Assembly: GCA_023417655.1 (NCBI GenBank)
Contig: JAEZFD010000015.1
Span: forward strand, 1 to 64,000
Direction of reading: 5' to 3'
Length of the DNA stretch: 64,000 nucleotides
Source of the DNA: Planctomycetota bacterium
GTDB taxonomy: Bacteria > Planctomycetota > Planctomycetia > Planctomycetales > Planctomycetaceae
Both the position numbers and the translations under genes were made by a program. Every line of letters begins with the position of its first letter. Within the stretch, counting starts at the first letter, position 1. Below, in pieces: positions 18,081 to 28,122 of the stretch. The notes beneath the pieces are model-generated. The model ran no database searches. It was not told the origin of the DNA and saw nothing but the letters and a program-made list of their open reading frames with translations.

Positions 18081-19472
18081 ATGGCGTACCGACGCGTTTT
18101 CCCTTGGTTGTTTTGTTTTGGAATCCCCGTTCTTCTTTGGGGAATGACCACTCCGGTGCAGGCCCAATTTTTCCCTGGAAACGGGAACGAACTTCCGGGC
18201 AGTTCCGGGATTCTGATCAATCCGGAAGGGGTCATTGAACTCCGTCAGGTGACACCGACTGGGAAGGCCAGTTCACGGAAGCAGATTGAGCAACTCGCCC
18301 AGAAGCACCTGCCGCCGGAGGTGCTCGTCCCGACGCCGGAACGGGTGCTCTCCATCAAGAATCTTTCGAGCGAAATTCTCCGCCATTTCGCAGAGCAGAA
18401 ACCGCTCCCCCCAGAGATCCTGTATCTCGCCGGTCTTCAGCGGATCGATTCGATTGTTTTTGATCGCGAGGCAGGCGATGTCTATCTGGTCGGCCCGGCA
18501 GACGCGTTCGGTCCGGATGCGTCAGGGAGGGTAATCGGAGTCGGATCGGGACGGCCAGTGCTGCAGCTGGATGATCTGATCACCGTTCTCCGCGCGGACA
18601 ACCGGGACCGGAACGGCTCTATCGGCTGCTCGATCGATCCGACCACTCAGAATATGTCCAATTTGCAGGAGTTTCTCCGGCGAAATTCCACCCCCGCCAG
18701 TCCCGCTCAGGTGCAGATGCGGTTTCAGCAGATGAGCAAGATTCTGGGGCCGCAGGAAATCAGCGTCTGGGGTGTCCCTCCCAATTCTCGCTTTGCCGCT
18801 GCACTCGTCGAAGCCGATCTGCGGATGAAACGAATCTCCCTCGGAATGGAGCCTGCCGGTGTCCCCGGCATTCGCAGTCATCTCTCACTTCTGCAACCGC
18901 AAGGAAACAGCCTGCAGCGGTGGTGGTTCGTGCCAATGTACGAGCCACTGGAAACGAATGCTGAAGGAACAGTTTTCACACTGAAAGGCCCCCGGGCAAA
19001 GCTGCTGGCCCAGGAAGAATTCACGGATGCAGGAGGACGACGCAGTAACTCGAACTTCACCCGGCAGAGTACCCAGAAGTTCGCCCAATTATTCTCGGAG
19101 CATTTTGAAGAACTGGCCGAGAAGTCCCCACCATTCGCCGAACTGCAGAATTGCTATGACATCGCTGTCACGGTCGCGTTGATCCGGCAGATGGCTGCCC
19201 GTCATGAACTGCAGTCGGTCTTTGCGACTCTCATTGAGCACCCGCAGCTGGCTCCGAAAACCTATGCGGTTCCCCGGTCGGTCCCTTCCAGTTCGACCTA
19301 TCGTGTCAGCGGCCCCGGCATGCTCATTGGGCTGGTCGGTGGAGTCACGATTGATATGGAGCCTGTGTTGAAATCAGCACAGCCGAAGCAGACAGAAGCT
19401 GTCAAAAGCTTTCGCGAACGGATACCGCAAGATCGGGTGTTCGGCAATGTCGGCGAGGGGAAGTCGAAATAG
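18081..19472 (+). CDS. Secreted DUF1598-like protein
   Basis: A 463-residue protein with a signal peptide (hydrophobic 10-27, cleavage near VQAQ). The block QEISVWGVPPNSRFAAALVE, then DLRMKRISLGMEP, matches what I remember of DUF1598, a family largely restricted to planctomycetes. Upstream is an alpha/beta segment with RIDSIVFDREAGDVYLVGPA. The domain assignment is from memory and not certain; function is unknown. Start ATG with GGAGAG a few bases upstream. It ends 15 bp before the end of the convergent membrane-protein gene, with no clear terminator between them. Confidence 0.75.
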   Translation: MAYRRVFPWLFCFGIPVLLWGMTTPVQAQFFPGNGNELPGSSGILINPEGVIELRQVTPTGKASSRKQIEQLAQKHLPPEVLVPTPERVLSIKNLSSEILRHFAEQKPLPPEILYLAGLQRIDSIVFDREAGDVYLVGPADAFGPDASGRVIGVGSGRPVLQLDDLITVLRADNRDRNGSIGCSIDPTTQNMSNLQEFLRRNSTPASPAQVQMRFQQMSKILGPQEISVWGVPPNSRFAAALVEADLRMKRISLGMEPAGVPGIRSHLSLLQPQGNSLQRWWFVPMYEPLETNAEGTVFTLKGPRAKLLAQEEFTDAGGRRSNSNFTRQSTQKFAQLFSEHFEELAEKSPPFAELQNCYDIAVTVALIRQMAARHELQSVFATLIEHPQLAPKTYAVPRSVPSSSTYRVSGPGMLIGLVGGVTIDMEPVLKSAQPKQTEAVKSFRERIPQDRVFGNVGEGKSK

Positions 19473-19487
19473 GTGCGCTCTCCTCCG

Positions 19488-20213
19488 TCAGGCTTCCTGA
19501 GACGGCGAAGTCGGCGGTTCAGAAATGGGCAACTGCAACGCATTTTCGGGGAGGATCGCGAATTCCTCCCGGTTCCCATTGGGGAGATGAGGCAGGAACT
19601 GTGTCAGCGGAATCTCAAACGGCTGCAGGAGAGCAGTAGCTCCCGTGAGTTCAACCAGTCGCACCCGGCGCGACTGAGGCCACTGCTCGACAAGAATTTC
19701 AGTAGCAAGCTGCCAGCGGCTCGCGGCCGCATCGTCTGCGGCGAGAGATCGTCGATACTCCTCGATCGCATCCAGAACGTGATCCCCGGCCAGATAACAG
19801 ACTTGTTGCTCTGACCGGATGAGATAACCCGGTTCCAGCTCGCCGATGTCAGTGACGATCCAAGAACTGGCGATCGGGCTGATGCGGATCCGCTGAAATT
19901 TTCCCAGTTCTGCATCTTTCAGCAGTGCGGTGGCCAGTTCATTCTGCGAGCGCTCTGCACGTTCTTTCCAGATGAGCAGCCCCAGCATCGCGGCCGAAAG
20001 GACCATTCCCACGAAGATCAGTGGCCCTCGTAACGGATGGAACTGCAGAATTGCGGCATCCCAGATTCCTAGGGCGAGCATGCCGATGCCGAAGAGCACC
20101 CCGAGCCGCCTTAGCGATTTCTTTGCCTGCAACTGCTTCTCAACTGATCGAGCCTCCTGCTGCAAGGCAAGTCGTTCGGCGGCAGTGCAGGGATGAGTCG
20201 TGGTCTCAATCAC
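19488..20213 (-). CDS. Membrane protein of unknown function
   Basis: A 241-residue protein. A charged N-terminal helix (about 11-35, EARSVEKQLQAKKSLRR, coiled-coil-like) leads into two hydrophobic segments (about 37-56 and 63-81). A soluble C-terminal domain of about 150 residues follows, with WIVTDIGELEPGYLIRSEQ as its clearest strand-turn pattern, ending in a Pro/Ser tail. The first 35 residues and the C-terminal domain probably lie on the same side of the membrane. I recognise no family. It is the last gene before the convergent DUF1598-like gene and is separated from cysS by a strong hairpin, so it has its own promoter around 20214-20300. Confidence 0.65.
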   Translation of the reverse strand: MIETTTHPCTAAERLALQQEARSVEKQLQAKKSLRRLGVLFGIGMLALGIWDAAILQFHPLRGPLIFVGMVLSAAMLGLLIWKERAERSQNELATALLKDAELGKFQRIRISPIASSWIVTDIGELEPGYLIRSEQQVCYLAGDHVLDAIEEYRRSLAADDAAASRWQLATEILVEQWPQSRRVRLVELTGATALLQPFEIPLTQFLPHLPNGNREEFAILPENALQLPISEPPTSPSQEA

Positions 20214-20303
20214 ATTCTGGATGGCGCTGCAGGAATTTTTGGTTCGACCAAAGTGATAAGGAGAGGATCAGATCCGCTTCCTTCGAGTTTCTAAGAAGAA
20301 ACA

Positions 20304-20345
20304 GGGAGAGCGAAGACATTGAATGAAACTGGTCTTCGCTCTCCC
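20304..20345 (-). terminator. Hairpin terminator after cysS
   Basis: A perfect 14-bp stem (20304-20317 with 20332-20345) and a 14-nt loop. Read on the minus strand it is followed by a T-rich stretch (tgtttcttctt), as expected for the end of the cysS transcript. Confidence 0.85.
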
Positions 20346-20396
20346 AACAGGTCCTCTGGTCGTTCGACTTCGTCAGGAGAAGGGGACCTCAAGGTA

Positions 20397-21950
20397 CTAT
20401 GATCGGGTCCAGCGAACCCCTTCTTTGCCGTCTTCGACGGTGACTTTCAGTTCCGTCAGTTTGTTCCGGATCTTGTCGGCGACTCCCCAGTTCTTAGTGG
20501 CCCGGGCTTCCGCACGAATCTCCAGAATCAGATCCATCAGGCCGTTCACGAATCCGTCGTCAGCATGGCTCGATTTCTGCTGAGGAACACGGAAGACACC
20601 CACGGTGTTTGCCAGTTCCTTGAACAGTGCCAGCAGTGTTGTCAGCTGCGCCTTCTGCTCGTCGGTCGCTTTCTCTTCCAGATGATTCTGAGTGATGAAA
20701 CCGTTAATGCTGCGACGAAGCTCGAACAGCATTCCGATGGCGCCACCGGTGTTGAAGTCATCGTCCATGGCCTCCCAGAACCGGTCACGCAGATCAGTCA
20801 CAATCGGAAGCAGATCAGCCGGCAGTGAGGAGAGGTTCACGCTTTCAGACCGAACGGTCGCCGATGGCAGGTCGTAGAAGCTCTTGCCGAGAATTCGCTG
20901 CGCGGTCTCGAACATCCGATAGAAGCCTTCCATCGACTTGCCGGTATTGGCAATGTTCTCGAGCGAGAAGTCGATTGGGCTGCGATAGTGTGTCGACAGC
21001 AGGAAGAACCGGACAACCTCAGGGGCATGGTGAGCGAAGACAGCGGTCTTCACGGATTCCGCACCGGCTGAGCCCGCCAGCTTCCCGGCGATCTGAGCGT
21101 CATGGTTGTGAGCGACGTCGCCATGCTTGTCGTGGCCGCCACCGACCTTGCCGGTGTTTTTGCCAGACTGCATCAGCCCGTTGTGCAGCCAGTACCGGAC
21201 GAAGGTCTTGCCGGACGAAGACTCCGACTGAGCCAGCTCGTTTTCATGATGGGGGAACATCAGGTCGAGCCCACCGCCGTGGATATCGATTGACTCACCG
21301 AGCAGTTTGCTGCTCATCGCCGAGCATTCAATATGCCAACCCGGACGGCCTGGTCCCCAAGGGCTGTCCCAGGCTGGTTCACCCGGCTTGGAGGACTTCC
21401 ACAAGGCGAAGTCTGCAGGATTCTGTTTCTGCTCTTTCGCTTCGACACGAGTTCCGGCGAGCATCTGTTCAATGCTGCGCCCGCTCAACTTGCCGTAATC
21501 GGCATCCTGAGTCACGGCGAAGTAAACGTCGCCATTCAGGGCATAGGCCGAGCCTTTGTCGATCAGACCCTGAATCATCTCCTGCATCGCACCGATGTAG
21601 TCGGTGGCATATGGGAAATGGTCAATGGAGTCGACGCCCATTAGCTTGAGGTTATCGAAGTAGTCGGCGGTCATTTTGTCCGCCAGCGCCTTCACTTCCA
21701 TCCCCAGTTCATTGGCCTTGTTGATCAACTTGTCGTCGACGTCAGTGATGTTGACGACGAAGGTGACCTTGTAGCCGGAATAGGTGAGATAGCGTTTGAT
21801 CGTATCGAAGATCACCGGTCCGACCATGTGACCGATGTGGGCAGGCTTGTAGACCGTCGGCCCGCAGAGATACATGGACACTTTCCCGGGCTCGATCGTC
21901 TGAAATTCTTCTTTCTGACGGGAAAGGGTGTTGTAAACGCGAAGCGACAT
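20397..21950 (-). CDS. cysS: Cysteine--tRNA ligase with altered KMSKS loop
   Basis: A 517-residue class I synthetase charging tRNA-Cys. Seen are YLCGPTVY with the first zinc cysteine, HIGH at about 38-41, WHIECSAMSS with the second zinc cysteine, and the zinc-binding HHENE. The usual KMSKS lysine loop is not there. After WLHNGLMQSGK there is an insert of about 20 residues rich in Gly, His, Lys and Asp, and then AGKLAGSAGA occupies the place of GKMSKSxGN (KLAGS at 290-294). The C-terminal FFLLSTHYRSPIDFS and helical domain are normal. I chose the start at 21950, which gives the canonical MSLRVYNTLS N-terminus. Other planctomycete CysRS may share the change. Confidence 0.95.
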   Translation of the reverse strand: MSLRVYNTLSRQKEEFQTIEPGKVSMYLCGPTVYKPAHIGHMVGPVIFDTIKRYLTYSGYKVTFVVNITDVDDKLINKANELGMEVKALADKMTADYFDNLKLMGVDSIDHFPYATDYIGAMQEMIQGLIDKGSAYALNGDVYFAVTQDADYGKLSGRSIEQMLAGTRVEAKEQKQNPADFALWKSSKPGEPAWDSPWGPGRPGWHIECSAMSSKLLGESIDIHGGGLDLMFPHHENELAQSESSSGKTFVRYWLHNGLMQSGKNTGKVGGGHDKHGDVAHNHDAQIAGKLAGSAGAESVKTAVFAHHAPEVVRFFLLSTHYRSPIDFSLENIANTGKSMEGFYRMFETAQRILGKSFYDLPSATVRSESVNLSSLPADLLPIVTDLRDRFWEAMDDDFNTGGAIGMLFELRRSINGFITQNHLEEKATDEQKAQLTTLLALFKELANTVGVFRVPQQKSSHADDGFVNGLMDLILEIRAEARATKNWGVADKIRNKLTELKVTVEDGKEGVRWTRS

Positions 21951-22379
21951 TTGGAGTAACCTTCCGTGCGGACTCTGGACGCGCGTCACCTCGATCAGCT
22001 TGACCGTTCTACCCGGCGGCGCTTTCGGAAAGATAGCGACTCTCAGGCGTTCGAGCCAAGAGGAGAGCGTCGGTCGGGGCTGTCGACGTCGGCCGAGAAG
22101 CGTTTCCGGCCAGTCGCGGTTTTGCGAGCGGATGTCGAAATCAGCGTTCTTGGATGCAGTCGAATTCGTCCGGAATTCGGCTCTCGATACGGAATGAGCG
22201 AGATCGCAACTGTGCGCCAGGTTCTGCCGATCAGGCGCAATTCACACTTGATCGTCAGTGCGAGAACGCGAGAATCTGCCCTTCATCCGTGGACGGCAGC
22301 GGACTCGACAACTCGCCCTGAAGAGTCACAATGGCGAAATTCTGGTCTGAGAGCCGATTGCCGTCTGAAAGTCTGCCCA
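21951..22379. other. Divergent region between cysS and the D-amino acid dehydrogenase-like gene
   Basis: About 430 bp that hold both promoters. A frame is open through it in the plus direction but its translation looks random (many Arg, Ser, Glu). I saw no T-box leader for cysS and no clear hairpin. Confidence 0.5.
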
Positions 22380-23693
22380 ATGATTTCGCAGCCCGCTTCT
22401 CCCACAACTTCCGTCAGCCCATCGTCTGAATTCAGGCACCCAGGAAAAGGGGCGCGAGTGGCAATTGTCGGCGCCGGTGTGATCGGCGCCGCATCCGCTC
22501 ACTACCTCGCCGAGGCTGGCTGCTCCGTCGTTTTGCTCGACCGTGGGAACTTTGGGAAAGCCTGCTCTCATGGAAACTGTGGGTACGTTTCCCCTAGTCA
22601 CATTCTACCGCTCTGTAAACCAGGTGCCGTCTCGGCCTCGCTGAGGACTCTGTTCCAGCGGAACTCCCCATTCAAGATTCGTCCACGGCTGGATTACCAC
22701 ACGTGGTCCTGGTTTCTGAAATTTGCTTTGCGGTGTAATTACAAAGACATGATTCAGGCGGGGCACGCCCGGCACGCGATGCTGATGTCCTCACGTCAGC
22801 TGTTTCAGGACATGATGACGGCCGGCAAGCTCGGCAACTGCGAATGGGAAACCAAAGGTCTGCTGTTCGTTCACCATGACCCTCATCACTTCGAATTGTT
22901 TGCCAAGATCAACGAACTGCTCGTCAATGAGTACGGGCTAGGCGCCAAACGCTATGACGCCGACGAGCTTCTGAAACTGGAACCCGCTCTGAAGCCAGTC
23001 GTCGCAGGAGCGTGGCTCTATGAGTGTGACGCACATCTCCGGCCGCATTTGCTGATGGACTCATTTCACCAGCTGTTGATTCAGCAGGGAGTTGAGATTC
23101 GTGAGAACTGTGAGTTCCTGGATCTCGAGACCTCATCGAATCAAGCGAAGCGACTGAAAACCAGTCAGGGCGACATTGAGGTCGACCATGTTATTTTCGC
23201 CACCGGAGCATGGTCACGACTGCTGCAGCAAAAGTTGAAGACCCGGATTCCGATTGAACCGGGGAAGGGGTATTCGATCACGATGCCCCGACCGGCACTG
23301 TGCCCGGCTTACCCGATGATTTTCGAAGATCACCGCGTGGCGATTACTCCGACAGCAGGGGCTTATCGAATCGGTTCCACCATGGAGTTCGCCGGCTTTG
23401 ATTCGACTCTGCGGGAAGATCGCCTGAGTCTCCTGACGAACGGGGCGAAGTTCTATCTGCAGGATCCTCTTGCAGAACCGGTCATTGAGAAATGGTGGGG
23501 CTGGCGGCCGATGAGCTGCGACGGCGTGCCGCTCGTTGGCCGAGTGCCGAAGTACGACAACGTCTGGCTCGCAGCAGGGCACAGTATGCTCGGCCTCTCA
23601 ATGGCGACCGCGACCGGCAAACTGCTCATGGAGATGCTGACCGGAGCAACGCCTCACATTGACCCGCGCCCCTATCGGCTCGACAGGTTCTAG
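22380..23693 (+). CDS. FAD-dependent D-amino acid dehydrogenase-like oxidoreductase
   Basis: A 437-residue DAO-family flavoprotein. The dinucleotide fold VAIVGAGVIGAASAHYLAEA lies near residues 25-44, followed by the FAD-ribose acid in VVLLDRGNFG. HGNCGYVSPSH fits the DadA-type loop (usual NAGQxSPGY). A C-terminal WWGWRPMSCDGVPLVG and LAAGHSMLGLSMA are the FAD-binding end of the family. The likely reaction is oxidative deamination of a D-amino acid or of a glycine- or hydroxyproline-like amine, passing electrons to the quinone pool; the substrate is open. The long upstream frame is chance, and ATG at 22380 gives a short polar leader before the fold. Confidence 0.88.
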   Translation: MISQPASPTTSVSPSSEFRHPGKGARVAIVGAGVIGAASAHYLAEAGCSVVLLDRGNFGKACSHGNCGYVSPSHILPLCKPGAVSASLRTLFQRNSPFKIRPRLDYHTWSWFLKFALRCNYKDMIQAGHARHAMLMSSRQLFQDMMTAGKLGNCEWETKGLLFVHHDPHHFELFAKINELLVNEYGLGAKRYDADELLKLEPALKPVVAGAWLYECDAHLRPHLLMDSFHQLLIQQGVEIRENCEFLDLETSSNQAKRLKTSQGDIEVDHVIFATGAWSRLLQQKLKTRIPIEPGKGYSITMPRPALCPAYPMIFEDHRVAITPTAGAYRIGSTMEFAGFDSTLREDRLSLLTNGAKFYLQDPLAEPVIEKWWGWRPMSCDGVPLVGRVPKYDNVWLAAGHSMLGLSMATATGKLLMEMLTGATPHIDPRPYRLDRF

Positions 23694-23731
23694 AGTGCTC
23701 GGGTGACGGTCCGGGAAATCTCGCTTGGAAT

Positions 23732-23828
23732 TTTCAAATTCAAAGCACGAAATTCGAAACGCATCCGAAGTCTCAAAGCCCCGAACAGTCTGAGAGTTTT
23801 GAATTTGAAATTTCGAGTTTCGAATTTC
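23732..23828. repeat. AT-rich inverted-repeat element
   Basis: Two inverted pairs in parallel order: tttcaaattcaaa (23732-23744) with tttgaatttgaaa (23798-23810), and gaaattcgaaac (23749-23760) with gtttcgaatttc (23817-23828). Because the pairs are not nested, they cannot sit in one simple hairpin. The element lies 39 bp after the oxidoreductase gene and 35 bp before the end of the DUF1559 gene, so it is a convergent intergenic spot. Confidence 0.8.
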
Positions 23829-23862
23829 TTCCGGGGGACCATACCCCAGATGTTCCTCTCTC

Positions 23863-24846
23863 TCAGAACTCTCCGATGACCTCATCGCCGCTGATCGTCA
23901 GCAGCGCGACAAGCGTCTCGGTCGCGATGTTTTCGCTGATCGACCGGACAGAGCCGTCTGCCAGCAGGCAGTTATTGATCCCGACGTGAAACGAGTAGAG
24001 AGACCGGGTGTTGTTGCAGTTGATCATGCAGCGACCTTTGTTGGTCGCATTGGTTTGAGCCGCGCCGTCTGAAGTATAAGACAGCAGACTTCCGCCATTG
24101 AATTCGCCCCAGCCGCAAAGGCATGCAGAAATCGTACCTGACTGCTGGACACCTCCAGTGACAAATTTCTGCGGACGGCCAGCGACTTCAAATAAAGCGA
24201 TCGTATTTGAGGAACCGTCGGTGATATCTCGCATCCGTCGGCGCCTTCCCCCTCCGTTGAAGAACGTATCCGTGTTGTTCGGAGGCGTCATGAAGTGCTG
24301 GATATTTCCTGTAATCCCCTGGGCTCCATAATAATCTGACACAGCGGCCGACCAGCCGTTCAGTGCCTCTGGGCTGCCTGCCGGGGCGGTGGCCTTTTGA
24401 GCCAACGAATTGAACGTTGTGTCCATTTGCGGACCGAGAGGATTGCTCGGGCATTGATGAAAAGGCAGCTGATACTGCATAGCTTTCGCGTTGTTGTAAT
24501 GCCGGTAATCCACAGTGTAATCGTAGAGATCAGAGAGCGGATTATTATCGAGATAGGGGAGAATCTGAGCTCCCCAGTAAACCGCCGGGCCGGTCTCTGC
24601 GTTCGGGAAGTATCCCTTCGTTGCTTCGAAGTTGTGGAACCCGATTCCCAGCTGATGCAGATTGTTCTTGCACTGGGTGCGGCGAGCGGCCTCTCGCGCC
24701 TGCTGGACCGCTGGGAGCAACAGGGCGATCAGAACCGCGATAATGCCGATGACCACCAGCAGTTCGATCAGGGTGAAGCCCTTCCGACTTGCCGGTTGCT
24801 GCGAGGGGTGAACAAGACTCCGGTGAGCAGAATGTGTGCGTTGCAT
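23863..24846 (-). CDS. DUF1559 pseudopilin-like protein
   Basis: A 327-residue protein of the planctomycete DUF1559 family. After a basic leader, RKGFTLIELLVVIGIIAV (about 21-38) is a type IV pilin N-terminus with the prepilin peptidase site before Phe24 and Glu28 at the conserved fifth position. It continues ALLLPAVQQAREAARRTQC, typical of the family. The C-terminal HVGINNCLLADGSV is the H-x9-DG signature. Such proteins are probably processed and held in the inner membrane or built into fibres; many paralogues exist per genome, with no known function. The 186-bp gap to the peroxidase gene argues for its own promoter. Confidence 0.95.
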   Translation of the reverse strand: MQRTHSAHRSLVHPSQQPASRKGFTLIELLVVIGIIAVLIALLLPAVQQAREAARRTQCKNNLHQLGIGFHNFEATKGYFPNAETGPAVYWGAQILPYLDNNPLSDLYDYTVDYRHYNNAKAMQYQLPFHQCPSNPLGPQMDTTFNSLAQKATAPAGSPEALNGWSAAVSDYYGAQGITGNIQHFMTPPNNTDTFFNGGGRRRRMRDITDGSSNTIALFEVAGRPQKFVTGGVQQSGTISACLCGWGEFNGGSLLSYTSDGAAQTNATNKGRCMINCNNTRSLYSFHVGINNCLLADGSVRSISENIATETLVALLTISGDEVIGEF

Positions 24847-25033
24847 AGCCGTTCGTTTGCCTCAGATTGCGAGTCACTACTTTGAAAAGTGGTGCTGGCT
24901 GAGACGAATTCGTTGCACAGAACGATCTGGAGGCAAAGCCTAAGGGGCTGCCTTCGAAATCATTGAGACTCGTCTTTGGCTGGCAGGAGGAATGATCTGA
25001 CTCCGGGAATGCCGGGGAGCAGATTATTCGATA

Positions 25034-26347
25034 TCAGGGGGACTTCCGTGTTTCAGATGCACTGTCCGCTGGTCCGCGTCCCGGCAGAACTGGTGGGCGC
25101 ATCCGGACTCGGGGTTCCGATAAAGCGATCAGGAAGGCCTCAAGGTCTTCGAGATCCTGCTGATTCAAACCTAAGGGCTTCAGAAGAGGCGACTTCTTTG
25201 GGAAGAGCGGGTCTCCCTGCTGGTCTTCCTTAGGGACCAATGTCGGCATCCCGACGTTGTACATGCGGAGTGTGTTCGGGAGTTCAAACAGACCGTTATG
25301 CATGTAGGGACGCGTATTGGCGATGTTTCTCAGTGAAGGAGTTCGGAACTTTCCAACGTCTTCCTCCTTGCCGGTCACTTCATAGCGGCCACGATCCTCG
25401 AGTTTTCGGCCGTAATAGCTCAAGCCGATATCGTGAAACTGGTTGTCCGACAACAGCGGTCCGTTATGGCAGTTCAGGCAGCGACCGGATGTCCGAAAGA
25501 CATCCAGACCCCGGATTTCGGCGTCCGTCAGGGCTTCATGCTTGCCTTTCAGAAACGCGTCAAAGCGGCTGCGGCCTCCGACGATGGTTCGTTCAAAACA
25601 GGCAATTGCCTGGGCCACCCGTTCGATGGTGATCTGCGGATCCTGAAATGCCGCCTGGAATGCCGCCTGATACTCGGGAAGTTCCTTTAGCTGTTGCTGG
25701 ATCAGATCCTCGGAGCAGGCCATCTCCAGTGGATTGTTGAGGACCTGCAGCGCCTGGTCTTCCAGCGACACGGCACGCCCATCCCAGAAGAGGGTGTCGA
25801 CGTGAGCAAGATTCATTAAGGAAGGAGAATTCCGCTTCAGCTCTGCGCGGGCGAGGCCGAAGGAAACTGTTCTTCCGTCGGTCCATCCCAGATCGGGATC
25901 ATGGCAGGAGGCACAAGCCATCTCCTGACTGCTGGAAAGCCGGGCATCAAAGAAGAGCATCCGCCCCAAAAGAGCTTTTTCTTTTGAGAATGGATTCTCT
26001 TCGGGATGTTTCACCGGAGGAAGTAATCCCAACTCCTTCCATTCAACCCCGGGATCAATCGTCGGGGCCGGCCAGGATGCGGTGTCGGTGGAATAAGCCG
26101 CACGCAACCGAGCGGTTCGCGCCTGCAACTCCTCGGGGGTCTCGTCAGGGCGGGGAGGAATGCGTTCGAAGTATCCGGCACGTCCCCCGAAGCGCTGAAC
26201 CCCGGGTGCGGGTGTTCCATCAGAGGACTCGGGAGTTCCGCTCTCAGACGTCTCTGCTTTCGCGGGAGGAGCCGCTTCCTGTTGCGCCAGCACCCAAGCT
26301 GGACAAAGGCAAGCGGTCAAAATCAGCGGTTTGAGAAATCGGGACAC
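25034..26347 (-). CDS. Di-haem cytochrome c peroxidase (MauG/CcpA family)
   Basis: A 437-residue exported protein with a signal peptide (core about 7-20, cleavage near VLAQ). Two CxxCH haem sites are clear: CASCHDPDLGW (about residue 145) and CLNCHNGP (about 295). Between them are the LFWDGRAVSLEDQAL and IACFERTIVGGRS blocks typical of bacterial di-haem peroxidases. It should reduce hydrogen peroxide in the periplasm with electrons from small cytochromes, or oxidise a protein side chain as MauG does. A Pro/Glu-rich stretch follows the signal peptide. No partner gene is beside it; the preceding and following genes are unrelated. Confidence 0.93.
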   Translation of the reverse strand: MSRFLKPLILTACLCPAWVLAQQEAAPPAKAETSESGTPESSDGTPAPGVQRFGGRAGYFERIPPRPDETPEELQARTARLRAAYSTDTASWPAPTIDPGVEWKELGLLPPVKHPEENPFSKEKALLGRMLFFDARLSSSQEMACASCHDPDLGWTDGRTVSFGLARAELKRNSPSLMNLAHVDTLFWDGRAVSLEDQALQVLNNPLEMACSEDLIQQQLKELPEYQAAFQAAFQDPQITIERVAQAIACFERTIVGGRSRFDAFLKGKHEALTDAEIRGLDVFRTSGRCLNCHNGPLLSDNQFHDIGLSYYGRKLEDRGRYEVTGKEEDVGKFRTPSLRNIANTRPYMHNGLFELPNTLRMYNVGMPTLVPKEDQQGDPLFPKKSPLLKPLGLNQQDLEDLEAFLIALSEPRVRMRPPVLPGRGPADSASETRKSP

Positions 26348-26530
26348 AGCCGGAGTTCCATGGGGAGATAATTCCTACGGGATGAGTATTGCCGTGTTGA
26401 GACTGAGTGTCAATCTCGAGGTTGTTCAGCGGGAGAATTTTTCAGAAATGAAAACATCGCAAGATTTCACGACGGATCGCCTCGACGACTCTCCAAGAGA
26501 AGGTCGTAAAGCTTGACGAAGTAAAGAAAA

Positions 26531-26556
26531 ACAGCCGGGAACGAGTTCCCGGCTGT
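26531..26556 (-). terminator. Rho-independent terminator of gcvPB
   Basis: A perfect 12-nt inverted repeat (acagccgggaac at 26531-26542, gttcccggctgt at 26545-26556), forming an 11-bp stem with a 4-nt loop. On the minus strand it is followed by ttttcttt. It ends the gcvPA-gcvPB transcript 45 bp past the gcvPB stop. Confidence 0.9.
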
Positions 26557-26601
26557 GGAGTTTGATCAGAATAAGAAGCGTCAGGTCAACTCAATCGCCA
26601 G

Positions 26602-28065
<1,464 letters not shown>

Positions 28066-28122
28066 GGTCGTCTGATCTTTGAAGAGAGTTGGCGGAACGT
28101 CACCGGGGGATTCTGAAGAGCA

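Noticed and set aside
26331..26516. 61-codon plus-strand frame between the peroxidase gene and the gcvPB terminator
   Set aside because: No ribosome site and a random-looking composition; it overlaps the start of the peroxidase gene on the other strand.
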